Source of the DNA: Phoronis australis
Taxonomy: Eukaryota > Phoronida > Phoronidae
Direction of reading: 5' to 3'
DNA length: 64,000 bases
Assembly (NCBI GenBank): GCA_002633005.1
Contig: NMRA01000476.1
Span: forward strand, 7,340-71,339
Positions 38,701 to 53,700 of the stretch are shown in pieces. Each line of letters opens with the position of its first letter. The stretch's first letter is position 1. Below the pieces are notes generated by a model. The model searched no databases, was not told the origin of the DNA, and worked only from the letters and a program-made list of their open reading frames with translations. The position numbers and the translations under genes are program-made.

Positions 38701-41700
38701 AGTAACCGGAACTCATTTGATTGCTTGCTGTTGGGTGCAGTGGCAACGAACTAATAAGCGATTATGACAGACTGCAGTTTAATCAGCCGCCTGCTGAGAT
38801 GGCAGTGTTCCTGCATAATGGCCAAGCTTCTTAGTTATCACAGGACCAGACATAATGCACTAATCAGTGAACAATACTCTGTGGTAATGATGAAGTGGTC
38901 TCTGTAAGGCCTATCCTATAATGGTGATGCTGATTAATTAGCATTTATAACTAACAGGGGGCAGTTTTGTGAGGACCAATTACTGCCGATTATCTCATAA
39001 TGTCTGATTGAAGACGATGACTCACCAGAAACACGACTGGCTAGCTCTCTGTCAGTGATAATTTGTTATGTTATTGTTGTGACTAATCATTGATTTCATT
39101 TTCTTGCTAAGACAAACTGAATAGTACAAAAATGTCAAATGCATTTCTAGTTTTCTAGAGTGTATTACAGGTTAGCAATAGTCATTTCATTGTGATCTAA
39201 TATTTCTACTGAGCATCTTGAAGCAAAGTGGTCAAACTGCACTTCGCCCTGTTTACCTGATGAAGAATAAAGAAAATAGACTTTTCACTTTCATAAAATC
39301 GGTCTAGTAATATTTCATACCGTAAAAAGACCGTATCCTTTTGCAAACTAGAACACTGAGACCATCAGCGACTCAAGAAAACTCTTAAGTTTATTTTGGT
39401 TGTGCTACCCTAAAACTAAGAACTTAAAACTGACATATGAACACATTGCTGTTACTTGAGACCAACTTGATAAGTGTCAGTTTAAAAAAAATCATAATTA
39501 GATTTGCTATCTATGCATTTGTCAGGATAAGATGTTGACATATCTGTAGACCATCTATGTTGATATCTACAATTCACTATAATCCAAAGTATAATAGTCT
39601 TCATTGAGTTGTATTCATCACTCAAGTACAACACTGCTACAAAGTGGTAGTAGTAACAAGCTATCATCAGTGTTTCAACAGTCTACCTGCTAAGACGTTT
39701 ACACAGCACCACTTGACACAGGATTGTTAAAACATTTTAAGCTGCTCTCCACACAGACAAGGTGAAGTGAATGTTTTATAATGCCTATAAATTAGTTAGG
39801 AGGACATTCTGCTGTCTGGACATTAGCTCATCTTTTATTCATGACTTGGTTTGTCACTGCTAGTTTGAGTTGAGCTATTAGATTTAAAAAGAGGCAAGCA
39901 ACGAGAATAGTTATTATCGAATTCGACTTGCAAATAGAGGTTAGTTTCACTGGTTCATTGCATTCATATTTCTGTGGTTTGTTAGAAATTTAATTTCACC
40001 TGTAGTGTCCTCATCTTAGTTTCATTTCTGTAATGAAGTGATCAACATTCGAAGATTAGACATTGAAACTAGCTTGGTTTGCTTGTGAGATTGTCCTGAT
40101 GAAAGGTGCCAATATTAGGATCAATCAGTGCATGTCACTCCATTGTAATCTACAGCCAAGCAGCCATGTCCAGCTGATAAATCAGTACTACTACAAGCTC
40201 ACCCCAGATTTGTGAAGACCACTGACTACAAACTATGGGGCTTTAAGATAAACAGTTGTTTTTCTGACCGCCCACTAAGACTGTAAGGTCTGATTAAAAT
40301 GGCTACAAACAGTTGCAGTCTGCTATTGACTTAAAGTAAAGCTTCTGCAGTGGGGAGTTCACACTAAAATGGCCACACTGTCTGTAGCAATCTGCTGGTG
40401 ACCTAAAGCTTCTGCAGCAGGGAGTTCTGACTAAAATCAACAGGAGTTCACTAAAATCAGCCCGCTTTCAATTTGCTGAGTAATTGGAATTTCACAGTTG
40501 TTTGGATTTTGTAAGGGAAAACCATTTGACAAAGCATTTTCTTAAGTGATCATCCCTGCAGGTTAACAAACTTACCTGTGATGTAACTTTTAATCCCATT
40601 ACTAGCAGTCAGGGATTATTGTACAAGGAGAGCTGATCAATTAGTGCTCGAGAAATGTCTTTGTCTGCTAAATAGAATCATTAAAAGTGTTTTTTGTTGG
40701 ACAGTACTTCTGCCAAAGATATTAAGTTAAATCCCTGTTAGGTATTTTTAGAGGCGTCTCTAAGACAGATACCTGTCTCAACTGATGGCTTCTGTTGAGT
40801 CATTAATTAGATTTAATTATATCTTGGTCTAGTTATGTAATAGCCGCAGATTTTCTGATTGACATCAAGTTTAGTGGAAAACGTCTTTTGTGAGGCTTCT
40901 TTGGTGTTATGTGGGAAATTGTGCAGGCGACCAGCTTGTGACTAAACACCCACCAGTTGGGGGAAATGTTATTAGAACACTGACAAATGGAGTGCTAATG
41001 AGGCATTGTGCGCCTTAGATGGCTTCAGCTCCTGTGTGGAGAAAAATTCAATAGAACTCTGATGATGTTTTATAGATTTGCCGATAAGGTTTTATAAAAT
41101 CTATACTCCAAGTTGTAGCTAGTAATAAGTCTTCTAATGATAGTTGGGTTGCACCTGACTGTTGGGTGCTTCACAAATAAGAAAATTTGCTTTATTTAGA
41201 ATTTCAAATTTGTTCTCTTTATCTACAAACTAATCAATGCATTGGATGTTTTATATCTGAGAACAGTCTGGTTACATCAAGGATGATTGTTTAGATTTCT
41301 TATCATCATTTAATGGACTGTTGACTCCAGAAGGGTGTAAGGAATGATTCTTAATAAGTTCCAAAAATGTTTTGGACCAGCCAGTGAGACACATTAACAC
41401 GCCACCTTATCAACAATCTAGTTTGCCAGTCTCCACAATGTCTGACAATGCCCTTGGAAACTTTATGCTGGACCATTAGTTTTTGATGGAGGTAATCTCA
41501 GTGCATTAAGCTGTTCCTTCATTGTCCACCTGAATGACTAGCTGTTCTTGATGACTGCTTATAAAGATTGACTTCCATTTGTTGTTACCTATGCCTCTCT
41601 ATTTGTGGCGCCTCAATACCAACCTTAGAAGGTGCCGCCTGTAAGCACAGCTATTACCATTAGCAGTCAGCTGATGGTGATTACAGTCAAAGTAAACAGC

Positions 41701-44700
41701 AGTCTCTCTGGACAAAGAGCTGCTTGATATTGTACATAAAACCAGAGACACACATAGACCTGTTTTGGCTTGCACAATGATGTCTAGGGTTTACATAAAC
41801 TACAGTTGCTGCAGAAATAATAATCCATCTAAACATTGACACTTGGCCATATTGTCAACTGCAATGGATTACAGTCTGTTGATGAGAGGCCATCTAATAA
41901 AGTCATGGAAATTTATGTAAATATTGGGCCCCCAACAGAGGAAGTGAACCACATTTGGGACTATAATCGATGAATTCATGTTTTTAATGAAAATAGCTGG
42001 TCTCCCATATTCTAGGTAATTCGATTAACATTAAACCCATCTGAACCTTCCTTGCAGTTTACTGTGAAATTTGTCTGTGTTGGACAGAGTTTTTAGAAAT
42101 TCTGGGAGTTGTGAAAACAAAGGCATGTGCTTTGTGCACTTAGCAAAACGCTTTTCTGTGGATAATGTCTATAATGCCCGTAAAAGGGCTTCAAAATCAA
42201 TGTTATTTGAAATGTAAGCAACTGTTGTCTTGACATCAGTCGAATCTTATTTAGTTTTTATCAGGTGTTGTATTGAACACATGGTTCTGTTCACGTGTGA
42301 TTGTATTTTTTACCAGTGCCGTTTTAAACTGCCACTGGCACGATCTTGCTCCTAGCAGAATTAACTGTTTAAATTATTTAGCAAGGGAAATGTGAAACTA
42401 TTTTCAGTGTCCCACTTGACATTTAAAGCCACGTTTGGTCTACGCTTCTTTTGCTTCCTCAGCTACTGTGGGTAATTTCATTATTTTTTACTTAGGAGCC
42501 AGCTTATTTAATTTCCTTTCTTGAGGTCTCTCCAAAAATAACGTGGCAGTTTAACATGACTGTACTCAGCACTGGTGTGGCTGCGATTGTGAGGTACAGT
42601 GAATAGCTAAGCTCAAAATATTGTCATGGATTATCCAATTTCAGAATTCTAGCTAGTATATTTTCATTGTGTGATGTTTTTGTTATTCTTTTGACGTCAT
42701 CTTTTGAACCATCATTTTCCAATGAGCTGTTCATTATCTTTTGTTTTCAGTGTTATCTGTAGAATGTACCTAATTGTGTTCTTGAGCTCATCTGCCTTCA
42801 CAGAAATTTCCTGTCAGCACTCAAATAGTAAAGCAAATCTCACCTGAGGAGCACCAATCAATTACCTGTCTCCATCCTTTATTATGCCAGACCCTTTTGC
42901 AATTGTTATGGTGCTCTGCTCCAATTGCCTCATGTCTACACTATTCAGGCATTTTGTTGATGAAAGGAGTGATTGGTTATGAAACTATTTGTCTAGATAT
43001 GTTTAAAAATGGGTACCAGTATTAGAATGAACAATTAGTACTACTCTGTGGAGCCTGAACAGGGATTCCTGTATAAGGAGCCTGAACAGGGATTCCTGTA
43101 TAAGGAGCCTGAACAGGGATTCCTGTATAAGGAGCCTGAACAGGGATCCCTGTATAAGGAGCCTGAACAGGGATCCCTGTATAAGGAGCCTGAACAGGGA
43201 TCCCTGTATAAGGAGCCTGAACAGGGATTCCTGTATAAGGAGCCTGAACAGGGATTCCTGTATAAGGAGCCTGAACAGGGATTCCTGTATAAGGAGCCTG
43301 AACAGGGATTCCTATGTAAGATTTTGTCTTGAAGGGTGCCATTGGATTAATAAATCACTTGTAATAATATCTGTTCTTATATCCTGTTTGGATTGATTAC
43401 ACCATTTTTGCAAATTCTTGTGAAATTAATTCCCAACTTTTTCCTCGTTTGAATGATTTTACTTTATTCACGACAACTCATGTACTATACTACTTAACTA
43501 AATATATAGCCATTTCTTCAGAATGGTCATCAAATCAATCATTTGTTGACAGAAAACTACTGTAGATGTGACCACTGTCTCCCATGTAATGTATATTGAG
43601 CTGATGTATGAGCTGATGTACACCAGAATGGAGTCATTGTTGGATCAATTGGTGTTCAGTTGCTGGTAGGGTAGCAGTCTGGTGAATATTGCATGCTGGG
43701 TCATACAAAATTCATGGCTTTAGGGATGGTCAGTTGACATTCTCTTACTTGTTAGAAATGTTTAGCCATATGGTGAGTTACTGTTATGAATATTAGATTA
43801 ATGGCATTTTATTATCTCAGATGAGTGGTGGTCAACACACTGAGGGGTCTGCACTACCGATTACATAACACAAGTTTTCATTACTTAATTAGTGTGTTGA
43901 CATTCGTAATTTGGTTGGAGAATACTGCAGCTGTTCTAATCTAAATGAAGTTTAAATATCATTTCCAGATTGAAGCAACTCTGAACACAATGCTGCTCTG
44001 TTGCTAAAGTACCCCTCAATTTTACTCCTAGCTGTTTAGAGGCTATACATTTGTTGGAGTTCTTACACAATTTTAGAACAGTCTTGTCATGAGGTTGTTC
44101 ACCATGCAAGTCAATAGACACTGTTCCATGGATCAGTATCTGCCAACTGCTCTTGTAATTACGTAATGTTATGCCAGTAGTCATTAAGGTATTCTGTGCT
44201 CAATTACAGCTTACAATGGAACACAATGATTGTGTGAGGATTGCAAACAATTGGACTTGTGTTGTGTAATGTTTGAATGTTGGGAAGGATATAGGTAATT
44301 GAGAAATATTGATTGTGTTTCAGCAAAAACAAACTGTGGATAATAGGTGGGCTCATTTACTCTATAGCCAGAATGGATTTGTGCTATTAAAAACAAAAGA
44401 AACACCAAAAGGTCTTGATTGGCTATTTCTGTTGTCATTTACTACCTATATGTTGAAGAGTTAGTGAGATGGTTACGTACTATGGTCCTTGTTTTTTGTG
44501 CTAACGTAAGGCATTTGTTTTGATTGCATTTTGACAGTCATTTTTGCACTTGATATGCGCCTGTACAAGAAACAATCCCAACTTAACAGGCAGATTAAGG
44601 GATGATAGCAATGGAATGATTAATAGGCTCCACCTGGAGGCTACCTGCCCTATCACTGGCAGGTGTTCTCGATGCAGTGATCCCCTGACAGTACGTTCCC

Positions 44701-47700
44701 ACCAATCTGAACAATGTAAGCTCCAAGTTTGATCCCTGCCCATGTAATGTGCGTGTGCGTCACTGCTTGCGGTGCTGCCTACTGTTGTCTAGTACAGGGA
44801 TATTTCACAGCTGCTGTTTCTATTACTAGGTGTTTGTTTGCTATACTGTGCTGAATAGCTCAAACAGCAGCTTGGTAAAGTAACTGAAACACTTGCCATT
44901 CATATTTTGCCTTTCAAGTTTTCACACCTGTTAACGATGACAATTAAGCGTGTTTAATTTTTGAGACTTACGAATTATTTCTCTGATTACAGGTCTGGTC
45001 ATTCCTCTGGTGGAGACAGTCCATGCCCAGACACCACAGGTAAGATCATTTGTCACTGCAGAGTTGTATAGTTGGGGCGTTGATAGCTTTGAGAATTCTT
45101 AAAAAGTAGTTTTTCTCAGTAGATCATAGTCTGAACAGAATTAGACGTGTGTGTGTATGCGTGCGTGCGGACGTGCGTGTGGACGTTCCACTAGTAATAG
45201 GATGTGTGTGAATGGGTGTGCGCGCTCTACTAGTTATCAGCGTATTTACTGTAGTTTTTGTTCCTGATAATATTTTTTGTTGTTATACATCATTGGAACT
45301 ACACAGGCTTCCCCAACTGGCACATTTGATGTGTAATAAACTTAGTGTTATGTCCATTTGATAGCCATTGTGTTCTGTTGTTAATGACCAGCCAGCTTAT
45401 TGTTGCTAAGCACCTTTGCAAAACCATGGTGTCCATGCATTAATACTAGTGTTTGAGAAAGTATTCCTTCACGTTATTTAGTCTGTGTAGTGCCAGTGGT
45501 GCCACGGTGGTACAGTTTTCACAAGAAGTCATAAGTTATTTGGTTTATTCATGTTATTAATATGTCCAGTGTCTACCATTATAGTCAAATAATTGCTTGT
45601 CATCAGCATCTTGACGCCAACGTTGTGTCTCACCTGCGTTTTCAGGTAGACATTCCCTGACAGTAACTCCACCCACAAAGTTAAAAAGGGAGCATTTTTA
45701 TGAGATATATTTCAAACTAACATAGTTTGCCACCAGTTAGAACCAAATCTTTTCTGCTGCATTGATTTTTCATAGAATTTCATATTCTTTAATTTTGACA
45801 CTCCATTTGTAGTTAATTTTCAAAAATTGTTTCATGAGTCAATTTTGCTGTAAAGTCACAAATCTCAGTTTGATGCATTATATGAGAGTTGACAGTCATG
45901 AAAAGCTGGTTATTGATCACCCTGGCTCTTCAAAAGAGCCGACAGTTAGGGCTCCCTGTTATTATCAACAACAGCCTGCAATCCTTGGAAAGTCAAATGG
46001 CTGATATCTGCTTCCACAAACAGACCAACACATAGTCCTGTAGACACTGATACTCAGACATTGTTTGGGTTATTTTTAATGCACAATTGGTCACAAAAAA
46101 TAGCATTACGTTTGCTGGCTATTGTGTCTGAATTCCAACTGTTCATGATACTGGCTTAAGCCTTTGGGAGCTATTGTAAAAAACTAAAAGGCGGAACGAT
46201 TTTAGGAGCCGTGTGTGCAGGGTATATTTGCTCTTGCAACATCATGACAAAAACCAAATAACAGTGGGTCAACTTCGGGAAAACAAGACTTGTCGCCACA
46301 TTGCTTGGGAGTTGCTTGTTTTCTGTTTGCCTGAGAAGTGTTTACTGTTTACACAGTGATGTTTTGGGCTCGTTTTACTGTTACATTCCACAGGCTGGCT
46401 TGTGTGTGCCTTATTTGTGCCACGGTTTGAATTTCTCAATGTTTGACACAATTCCTTTGTCTTTTAGTGTGAATCGCCAGGTCACTGGCCAGTGACCTGG
46501 CGACTCTTACACTCGTGGGAAACATTGTTGAACAACCTGTAACTAACCATTCTAAATCTGCTTTTATAGAAAATCCTGTCTGTTAGGTGTTTGAATGGTT
46601 TCTGGTAATTTGTATAGTAACAATTTAGCTTGAGTCCTTCGAAATTGATATTTTTGTCTTTGAAGGGTCTGTGGCATAATACACATTGGAGCACAAAAAT
46701 GTAATTTTTAAATTCAGATTATATAATAAAAATGAACATCAATAAGTTATTGCATTAGTAGAGTATTTTACACAGACAGGTTTTATTACATAGCTTGGTA
46801 AAATTTAACCATTGCAGCAATGTAGTCAGCTTCCGAAAATATAAAATTGTTATCAATAATTAAAGAAAATTTACAGTTATACATAAGTTTCGTTAAACAA
46901 ATGTGTTGATGCAGCCCCAGAGTCACAACTGTCCACATTTGTGAAAGTGACTTGGTTTCCATTGCAAACTTGGTCATGTTCACCTGTATTTGACATTCAT
47001 TAATCCACCGTCTTTGAAGTTTCTCTGTTGAGGCAGATTATAGTGTTATTTTATTTGATTTCCTACAAACACCTCTAATTATGGGTCAACATTTTGCAGC
47101 CACATTGGCTGTGTTACCTGTTTGTGTTGGCTTGCAGGCTGGTAACCTAAAGAGTTTGATTGAATTCTTTTCTAACTGTTGTGAACCAACTATGTGTGAG
47201 TTCAGGATTGATTTGTGTGTACTGTGCATTATCCCCCCTGGAATATGTTTGTTGTCTGCTGAACTTCAAAGTGATACTTTATTTGGACAATTTCCCCGTC
47301 TCTATTGGCCTCCAGGGATTAAACTGTAGGGAAATCCCTGACTGTGCAAATGAAGGTTGTAAACATAGTCACATATAGTTATCCAAAAATGTTGGGTTTG
47401 AAAAACTGTTTCACTGTCATCATATTTAAAAATTTGAGTTGTCTCTGGCCAGTGTTAGAGTAGTAAGCAGTTTGTGACATGACCGTTGCCTTGTTAAATG
47501 TTTACAATCATCCCTGTATGAGGACTATAGGTGTTTTTCTTAACTTATTTCAGAAAAAAAAACATTGCCAAAATATCCTTTTTTTTCTATTTTCTGTGGT
47601 AAACCGTTGAAAAACTTGCAAATAATGAAAACTTAACCATATGTTGTTTTTTGATATCTGTGTAATGCAAACCACAGACTAAAACAAACAGACTAACATT

Positions 47701-50700
47701 TTCTTAATCTTTGATTTTCTTTGAGAAATTTGACAAAATAAAATCTCCCTTGTTTGCCATGTTGAATTCTAAAATGAAACCATTGCTCTTTGTGTCTTCA
47801 ACTTACGATAGTTTTCTCATAGCTGAGACAGTCTCAAGTTTATACCCAGTTCTAATCATCCAAAGACGCTTACAAGATTTTTTCATGCTGCTCAGCTGTT
47901 TTCATTTACATTCATATCCCTTAAGTCCCTTGGTAGTCTGCCCTAGTCTGCTTAAACTCATTTGTTTAATGTTTTCAGAGCTAATTCAATAACCATTCAG
48001 TAATGGCTCTTGTTCAAGCCATTGACACATGTACTGAGCTGGTTTCTAAAATACAATTTTGCTCTTTCATATTGAATTATCTGCAAGGTTTTCATCTTCG
48101 CATGATCAAATATTTGATTTTACTATCCAATCTACTGTGGTTGGGGGTGGGGGGGGGTCATTGGGTTTAACGCCAACAACTAGGAATGTAGTACAAGACG
48201 AAAGTAATGGGACAAAGTATCATTTCCCAGTCACGACAGCTAGTCCAGTGATCAGGAAAAATGACCAGCAATAACTGTTATGGCTGCAAAATTCTAATTC
48301 AGCATCTTACTAACATTCCTGTTAACTCCTGGTCATTCTCAATCATTATGGAAGACTACTCTAAACATTAATTTGACTACCACTCAATCATCATGACGAA
48401 ATCCGAGTAATTCTGCGTTTTCCGAATATTGCACTTCCCGGCCTGAATGACCAGACCTCTGTTTTCAAAATCATAGGTCTACCATTGGATTTTATTCACT
48501 ACAGACTTTTAGGGGATTTCGAATGTAGATTGAAATACATTCATGCCATGACATGACCCATTTAGAACCTATAAACAACCACAGTGTTTGGTCTCTATTC
48601 ATTTTTGTCCATTAAGAAGTACCAGTGCCAGGGTGGCCATAGGTAGTGCATAATGCATTTGTTCAATTTTCTTATAAACCAGTAATAAAATGTCTGCCAT
48701 GGATAATTAAGAAATTTCCTTCTTTGCAGGACTATTTTTTCTATTATTGAATGCAATACCGTTCTTGTACAATGAGGCCTAGACGCTGAATACTTCCCCA
48801 ATCTTTTTAATTCATCAAAGAGTGATGATTAACAATATGTATGCTTTCTCCAATACATGTTTTTCTTTCGAAATAGAAATGAGCTATATACACAATAAAT
48901 CACATTACTCTATTGTATTGTTACTTTTAATTGTGAAAACATATCCACAGTAAAAAGCTTTTGTCAGTGTTTGAAAGTTAAACCTATCTGTTATAGAACA
49001 CGATGGTTCTAGACGAGGCTCAGGCATCGGCAGGTTTTTCCGTGGTACAATTCGTCGATCGGCACGGAAGTACTCCTACAAACAACACCAGGGGGACCCT
49101 CTTGCAAGTGAAATTACGATGCCTGAAGAGGAGCGTATTGAACTCATGCTCATGGTGAAAGAAGGCAGAATCAGCTTAGAGGATGCTATGTCTAAGGTAA
49201 GGGATGTCTCATTGTGTCACTGTGCGTAGTTTGCTAAGTGATTTAAGTTGCAAGTGTACTTCCCAAAAATACTGGTATTGTACAAGAGTTTAAATGAGTT
49301 CCAGATCGCAATCTCTTGTATCTAAGGATTAGTCTTTGAAAAGAATTGTTCTCTTTCTTCATTTATGCCATGTTAGCCTCATACTCAGCATCACCTCGTT
49401 TGAAGACTTATCTTGAATGGCCTAAGTGTTCACACCAGTAGGTCTCAACAGTGTCATTGTCTGATAGCCTCTCTGTTGATTGGTCTGTTCTGCTGAGTGT
49501 TTATATTATGCCACTCCATTCTATTTATAAATACTCAAGCAACACTTCAGTGTTTATCTCATGAAGGAGATAAAAACTTGTACTGTGGGCAAGTTTCAGG
49601 GTTAAGTTACCTTTGTTTGTGCTGCTTGCTGTGATCAAATGATCCCGGCTTCCTGTTTTTGAGCCCTATTTTGATCAAGGATGTTAGATATCTGCTTTGT
49701 TGCAGTAAGAGACATTGTTGCTGGTTTGGTTGACATTTAGTTGGCTTTCTTGTTTGCAGCTTAAAAATTACGAAGATGCTCACCGACCTCAAAATGAACA
49801 CAAAGAAAATAAAAAAGACAAAAGTGGAAAGGTAGGAATTGTGTATTGTTACACAGTTTCAGCGAATTATATTATGGAAAGACCTTTTACGAAACTTAAA
49901 TAATGTCAACTACTCTGAATTACAGGATTCAAAGTGCATGACTTCTGTTTATTTTATTCAGCTGTCTGTTTGCATTGTTAGTCGGAGATTAGTTTTAATA
50001 CTCAAATTTTGTGCCATTGCTTTTCACAACTGGCTGCTTCCACTGGACTCAAGCTGGGCAATAAATATTTTCACATTTCATTTTTCAAGCTGTCTTCACG
50101 ACGGAAGCGAAGGAATGGAGACAAGCGGACCCGCAGCCAGTCTGGTAAGCCTGTGTGCAGTACAGTTTTCCACTACTTGTTTGCCATTGCTTTTTCTCTA
50201 TGAGATTTTAGGTCTTCTGTAATTATAGTGTAGAAATGATTTCCAAAGAATCATTGTGCAGTTTAATCAAGAACGCCTTTTCAAAACATCTGCTTCTTAT
50301 TTCATTTTTCTAGCACATAAAGGTTAATGTTTTTCTGTGAAATTGTGTGTCTTGTTTAACAAGAACATCCTTTCAAATCATATTTTTCTTGTTATTTCAT
50401 GTTTCTAGCATTCAAGCTCATTGTATTGCTTTGGAATTTTGTGTCCTGATTCTGCTCTTTTTATATAATTTATGCACTCTGATGATCAAATTAACTCTAT
50501 ATAAGTGTTTTAATGTAACAGCAGTGTGCCTGTAGCCATTTGCTTAGGTTGCCAAAAGGTCATGTGGAATAGCCAAGCACTGATATCAGTAATGTGCACA
50601 GCCTAGATTTCATTCAGGTCTGTGATTAATTCTGTTCAATGACACTATGACTCACCCTCGTGTGGATCGTAATAAATGAAATTGTCTGGCGTTCCACATT

Positions 50701-53700
50701 AATGCTCATCGTGTTATGCCTTGTTCTATTATTGGATTCTCACATTATTCCCCTGTGAGTTTCATCCTTTCCCAACCCAGTGGCTTAGCTAAATATCATC
50801 ATAAGGTTGGGTAAAAGTTGAAACTATTGCCAGTGCTCATTGTGCAACATCATAGGCAGTAATGAGCTACACTGTGTCCACCAGGTGGCACTGGTAAAAA
50901 ACACGTTACGGTCACTTGTTTTGTAGTAATGAAATGTCCTCCAATTTCAATAGTTTAGCTGCCAAAATTGAATAACAGATAAAATGCCCAATTCTGCGTA
51001 TAATGATTGGCTTACTGAGTGGATGCATTTCTACAGGAAGGAGGTTTGTTACTCTAGTGCCACCTTGTGAATTTTGAGTTATCCATTGACAATATTGTGC
51101 CAAATGAAATATTGTCACTGTCCAATAAGTAATATAGATGCAATTGAATGCTGTTTTGTATTGTATTATATAATATTATATGCATAATTCAAATAAGTCT
51201 TTAACTTTTTTCTTGTGTTATTTCAAAGCATTGTTTTCTCCACAGATGGTGGTAATGTGCGCTCCTTGAGCTGCAGTCCATGTCGAGGGTTCAGTGACCT
51301 CAATGACCTTTCACGGGAAAGCCCCGCATCACGACGGCTCAACAACATGTCTCCTGCTCAACAAGGTGGCTTACAGTGTGTACGTCAGCGCTCGTTTGAG
51401 TCCGGTGCTCTCCCAGCTCACCTGCGAGATCCCTTGTCCAGGAGTAACGCTGGGGTTATTCGCTCAATGCCCAATTCCCCTTGTCATTCATCACGGACCA
51501 GCTCAGTCAGCTCTGTCGGTAACATCTCGCCTATGTCTGTCAGGTCAGACACTAAGAGTTCTCCTCCATTGCCTGAGAGACAATATTCACAGAAAAATAT
51601 TCCTAGCCACAATATACAAATGCAAGAAACACCGAGTCATAAACAAGTGTCAAGGACACGTTCAAGTTCCCCGAGTGTACACCAGCTTAGTCATTCATCA
51701 TCACCAATCAGTGACCGTTTTGCTGCTGCCAGTGGCTTTCTTGCATCACAACAAGCAGCCATTGCCCAGTCCTCCTCACCTCAAGTCGCTAGGCGGGCCG
51801 TTCAGGTAACTTTCACCACTGAAGATCCTCCTGCCTTGCCTCCGAGGAACAAGCCCCAGTCCCCGCACACACGTTCTCATGCCAAAATAACCCACGCCCA
51901 GGTTCACTCTACAGGCACGGACTCTCTGGAAACTAGATCAGTTGTTGAGTCTGACAGGTCATCCGTACAGAGCCCCCTGGAAGATGACACAAGAAGCATA
52001 TCCACAATGTCTGTTGGATCTGACATGTCTCCAGTGTCCGAAAGGAAACAGAAGGTGCTTCATGGTGTACGAAATCGATCGGTGAGTAAATGGAGAACTA
52101 GTGACATCTATTTTTCTTCAACAAAATCATGATTGTTACACCTTCAGCTTACGATACTATCAGTTCTTTTCTAAATTTGTAGGATTTGGTGCAGTCTTGC
52201 ACATCATTTATATGGTGCTTAAATTGGGTAAAATGGCATAGATGTTGATAGGGCATCGGACACTTTTTGTACTTGCGTCTTTTTACTTGCAGTGGCGGAG
52301 TAATAGCTCCTGTGGGGAAGAAGTGAACTCATCAGATTATGAAGATCAGGATGAGTTTGATCAAGTGAGTTAACTTAGCCAAAATTAGATGAACTTTGAG
52401 CTTTGGAAAGTACTGTAAAAATCCTTACTTTTGGACATTGAAAAAATTACTGAATTTTTGTTTTTGGCAAGTGTTTATAGTAATCTTCAGCAACCAAGTT
52501 TGAACATTTTCAATAGTTCAACCAAATTGTGATAGTTTTTGTTTGAAAAGGTGTTGCTAATACTGTAGACCAAGTTTGCAAGGTGCTTGAATTTCTGAAA
52601 ATGTACCTAGTGAACTTTGATCTATTGTAATTGTGGTCTAGACAGATAAACAGTATTGAGTTTCTGGTAATACCCATCTGCTTGTCGGAAAGTGCTATCT
52701 GTTTTCAATTGTCAGACATATTTTGTATTTATGTGTGGAAATATAAAGTTACCTGAAAGGTGACATGTAACTTAAGACATGCTTTGAGGGGACATTGTTA
52801 GTCTATGATGACTTTATGGCCCAGTGATAACACTCTTTTGGATAATAAATCTGACATCAAAGAGTCACCTGCTATTTCTTTGATCTTCTCTGGTAATTGA
52901 AATGCCATTAGATATTCATGGCTATTCTCTTGTGAAACCCCTGAATTGTATTCGTCAACTGGACTGGTCCATCTCTGAGAAAGTTAGTTTTATGAAAACT
53001 ATAAAAAAAATGATTTTACACAGCTCTGTGTTAACGTTTACTTTTATTATTCAATATCTTAACTCTTCACTGACTGTTAATGATGTTGTAAAGATGTCAA
53101 CTGGCAAAAAGTGATTTACACTAAGATAATTTTATGTGAATTTCAAATTGCTGAATCAGTTCAAGAATTTGAGAGTGAGAGATGCTGTACTCATTTGTGG
53201 TACACAAAATGTATTTTTACTGAAAAAAAATCATTATTTTCAGGATCTTGAGAGGTCTGCCATCCACAGAGAGAGTTTCAATGACAAACTGAAGAATGAA
53301 GTGCGCAAACATTTCTCCCAGATACCGTCCCTCAGTATGACCAAGGAGGTAAGGATGTTAATCAGTTGAGTTCTTTCTGCCTCAACAAAAGTGTTGGTTA
53401 ATGGTACCCGATGTGACCTTCTAACAAGTCTTCTTGTTTACAAGTAAATGGTTTTTACACACAGTTACTAGGAATTGTTTCCATGTTTTTACTGTGTTAA
53501 TTGACACATGACAGTTTATGGCAGGAAGTTCTCTCCCATTGACCCAGACAACTGGAAGGTGTTGAGTGAATAACAAGGTCAAACAAAGCACTTATGCCAC
53601 CTTTCAGTTAAAACTACATATGAAAGTATGGAATGGAAATCAATCTTTAGTCATTTTCTTTTTTGTGTTGAAATTTTTGGAAAGATATCTGAAATGCAGG

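Larger units (their letters stand above)
36591..44992. other. SASH1-like intron 5 (8.4 kb)
   Basis: No exon seen. It contains dispersed repeat A copy 2 (39277-39400), an imperfect tandem duplication (40293-40430) and a 27-bp minisatellite (43051-43320). Stretches around 38900-39050 and 40900-41900 are rich in homeodomain-type TAAT/ATTA cores and could be enhancers, but this cannot be tested here. Confidence 0.45.

Noticed and set aside
43022-43342. Repetitive proteins on both strands (EPEQGFLYK and TGIPVQAPY repeats)
   Set aside because: Products of a 27-bp minisatellite whose unit length is a multiple of three; no start context, splice sites or flanking coding sequence.
51294-51809. 171-codon plus frame
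   Set aside because: Shadow of SASH1-like exon 10 in another phase. The exon frame matches the family and the splice phases.
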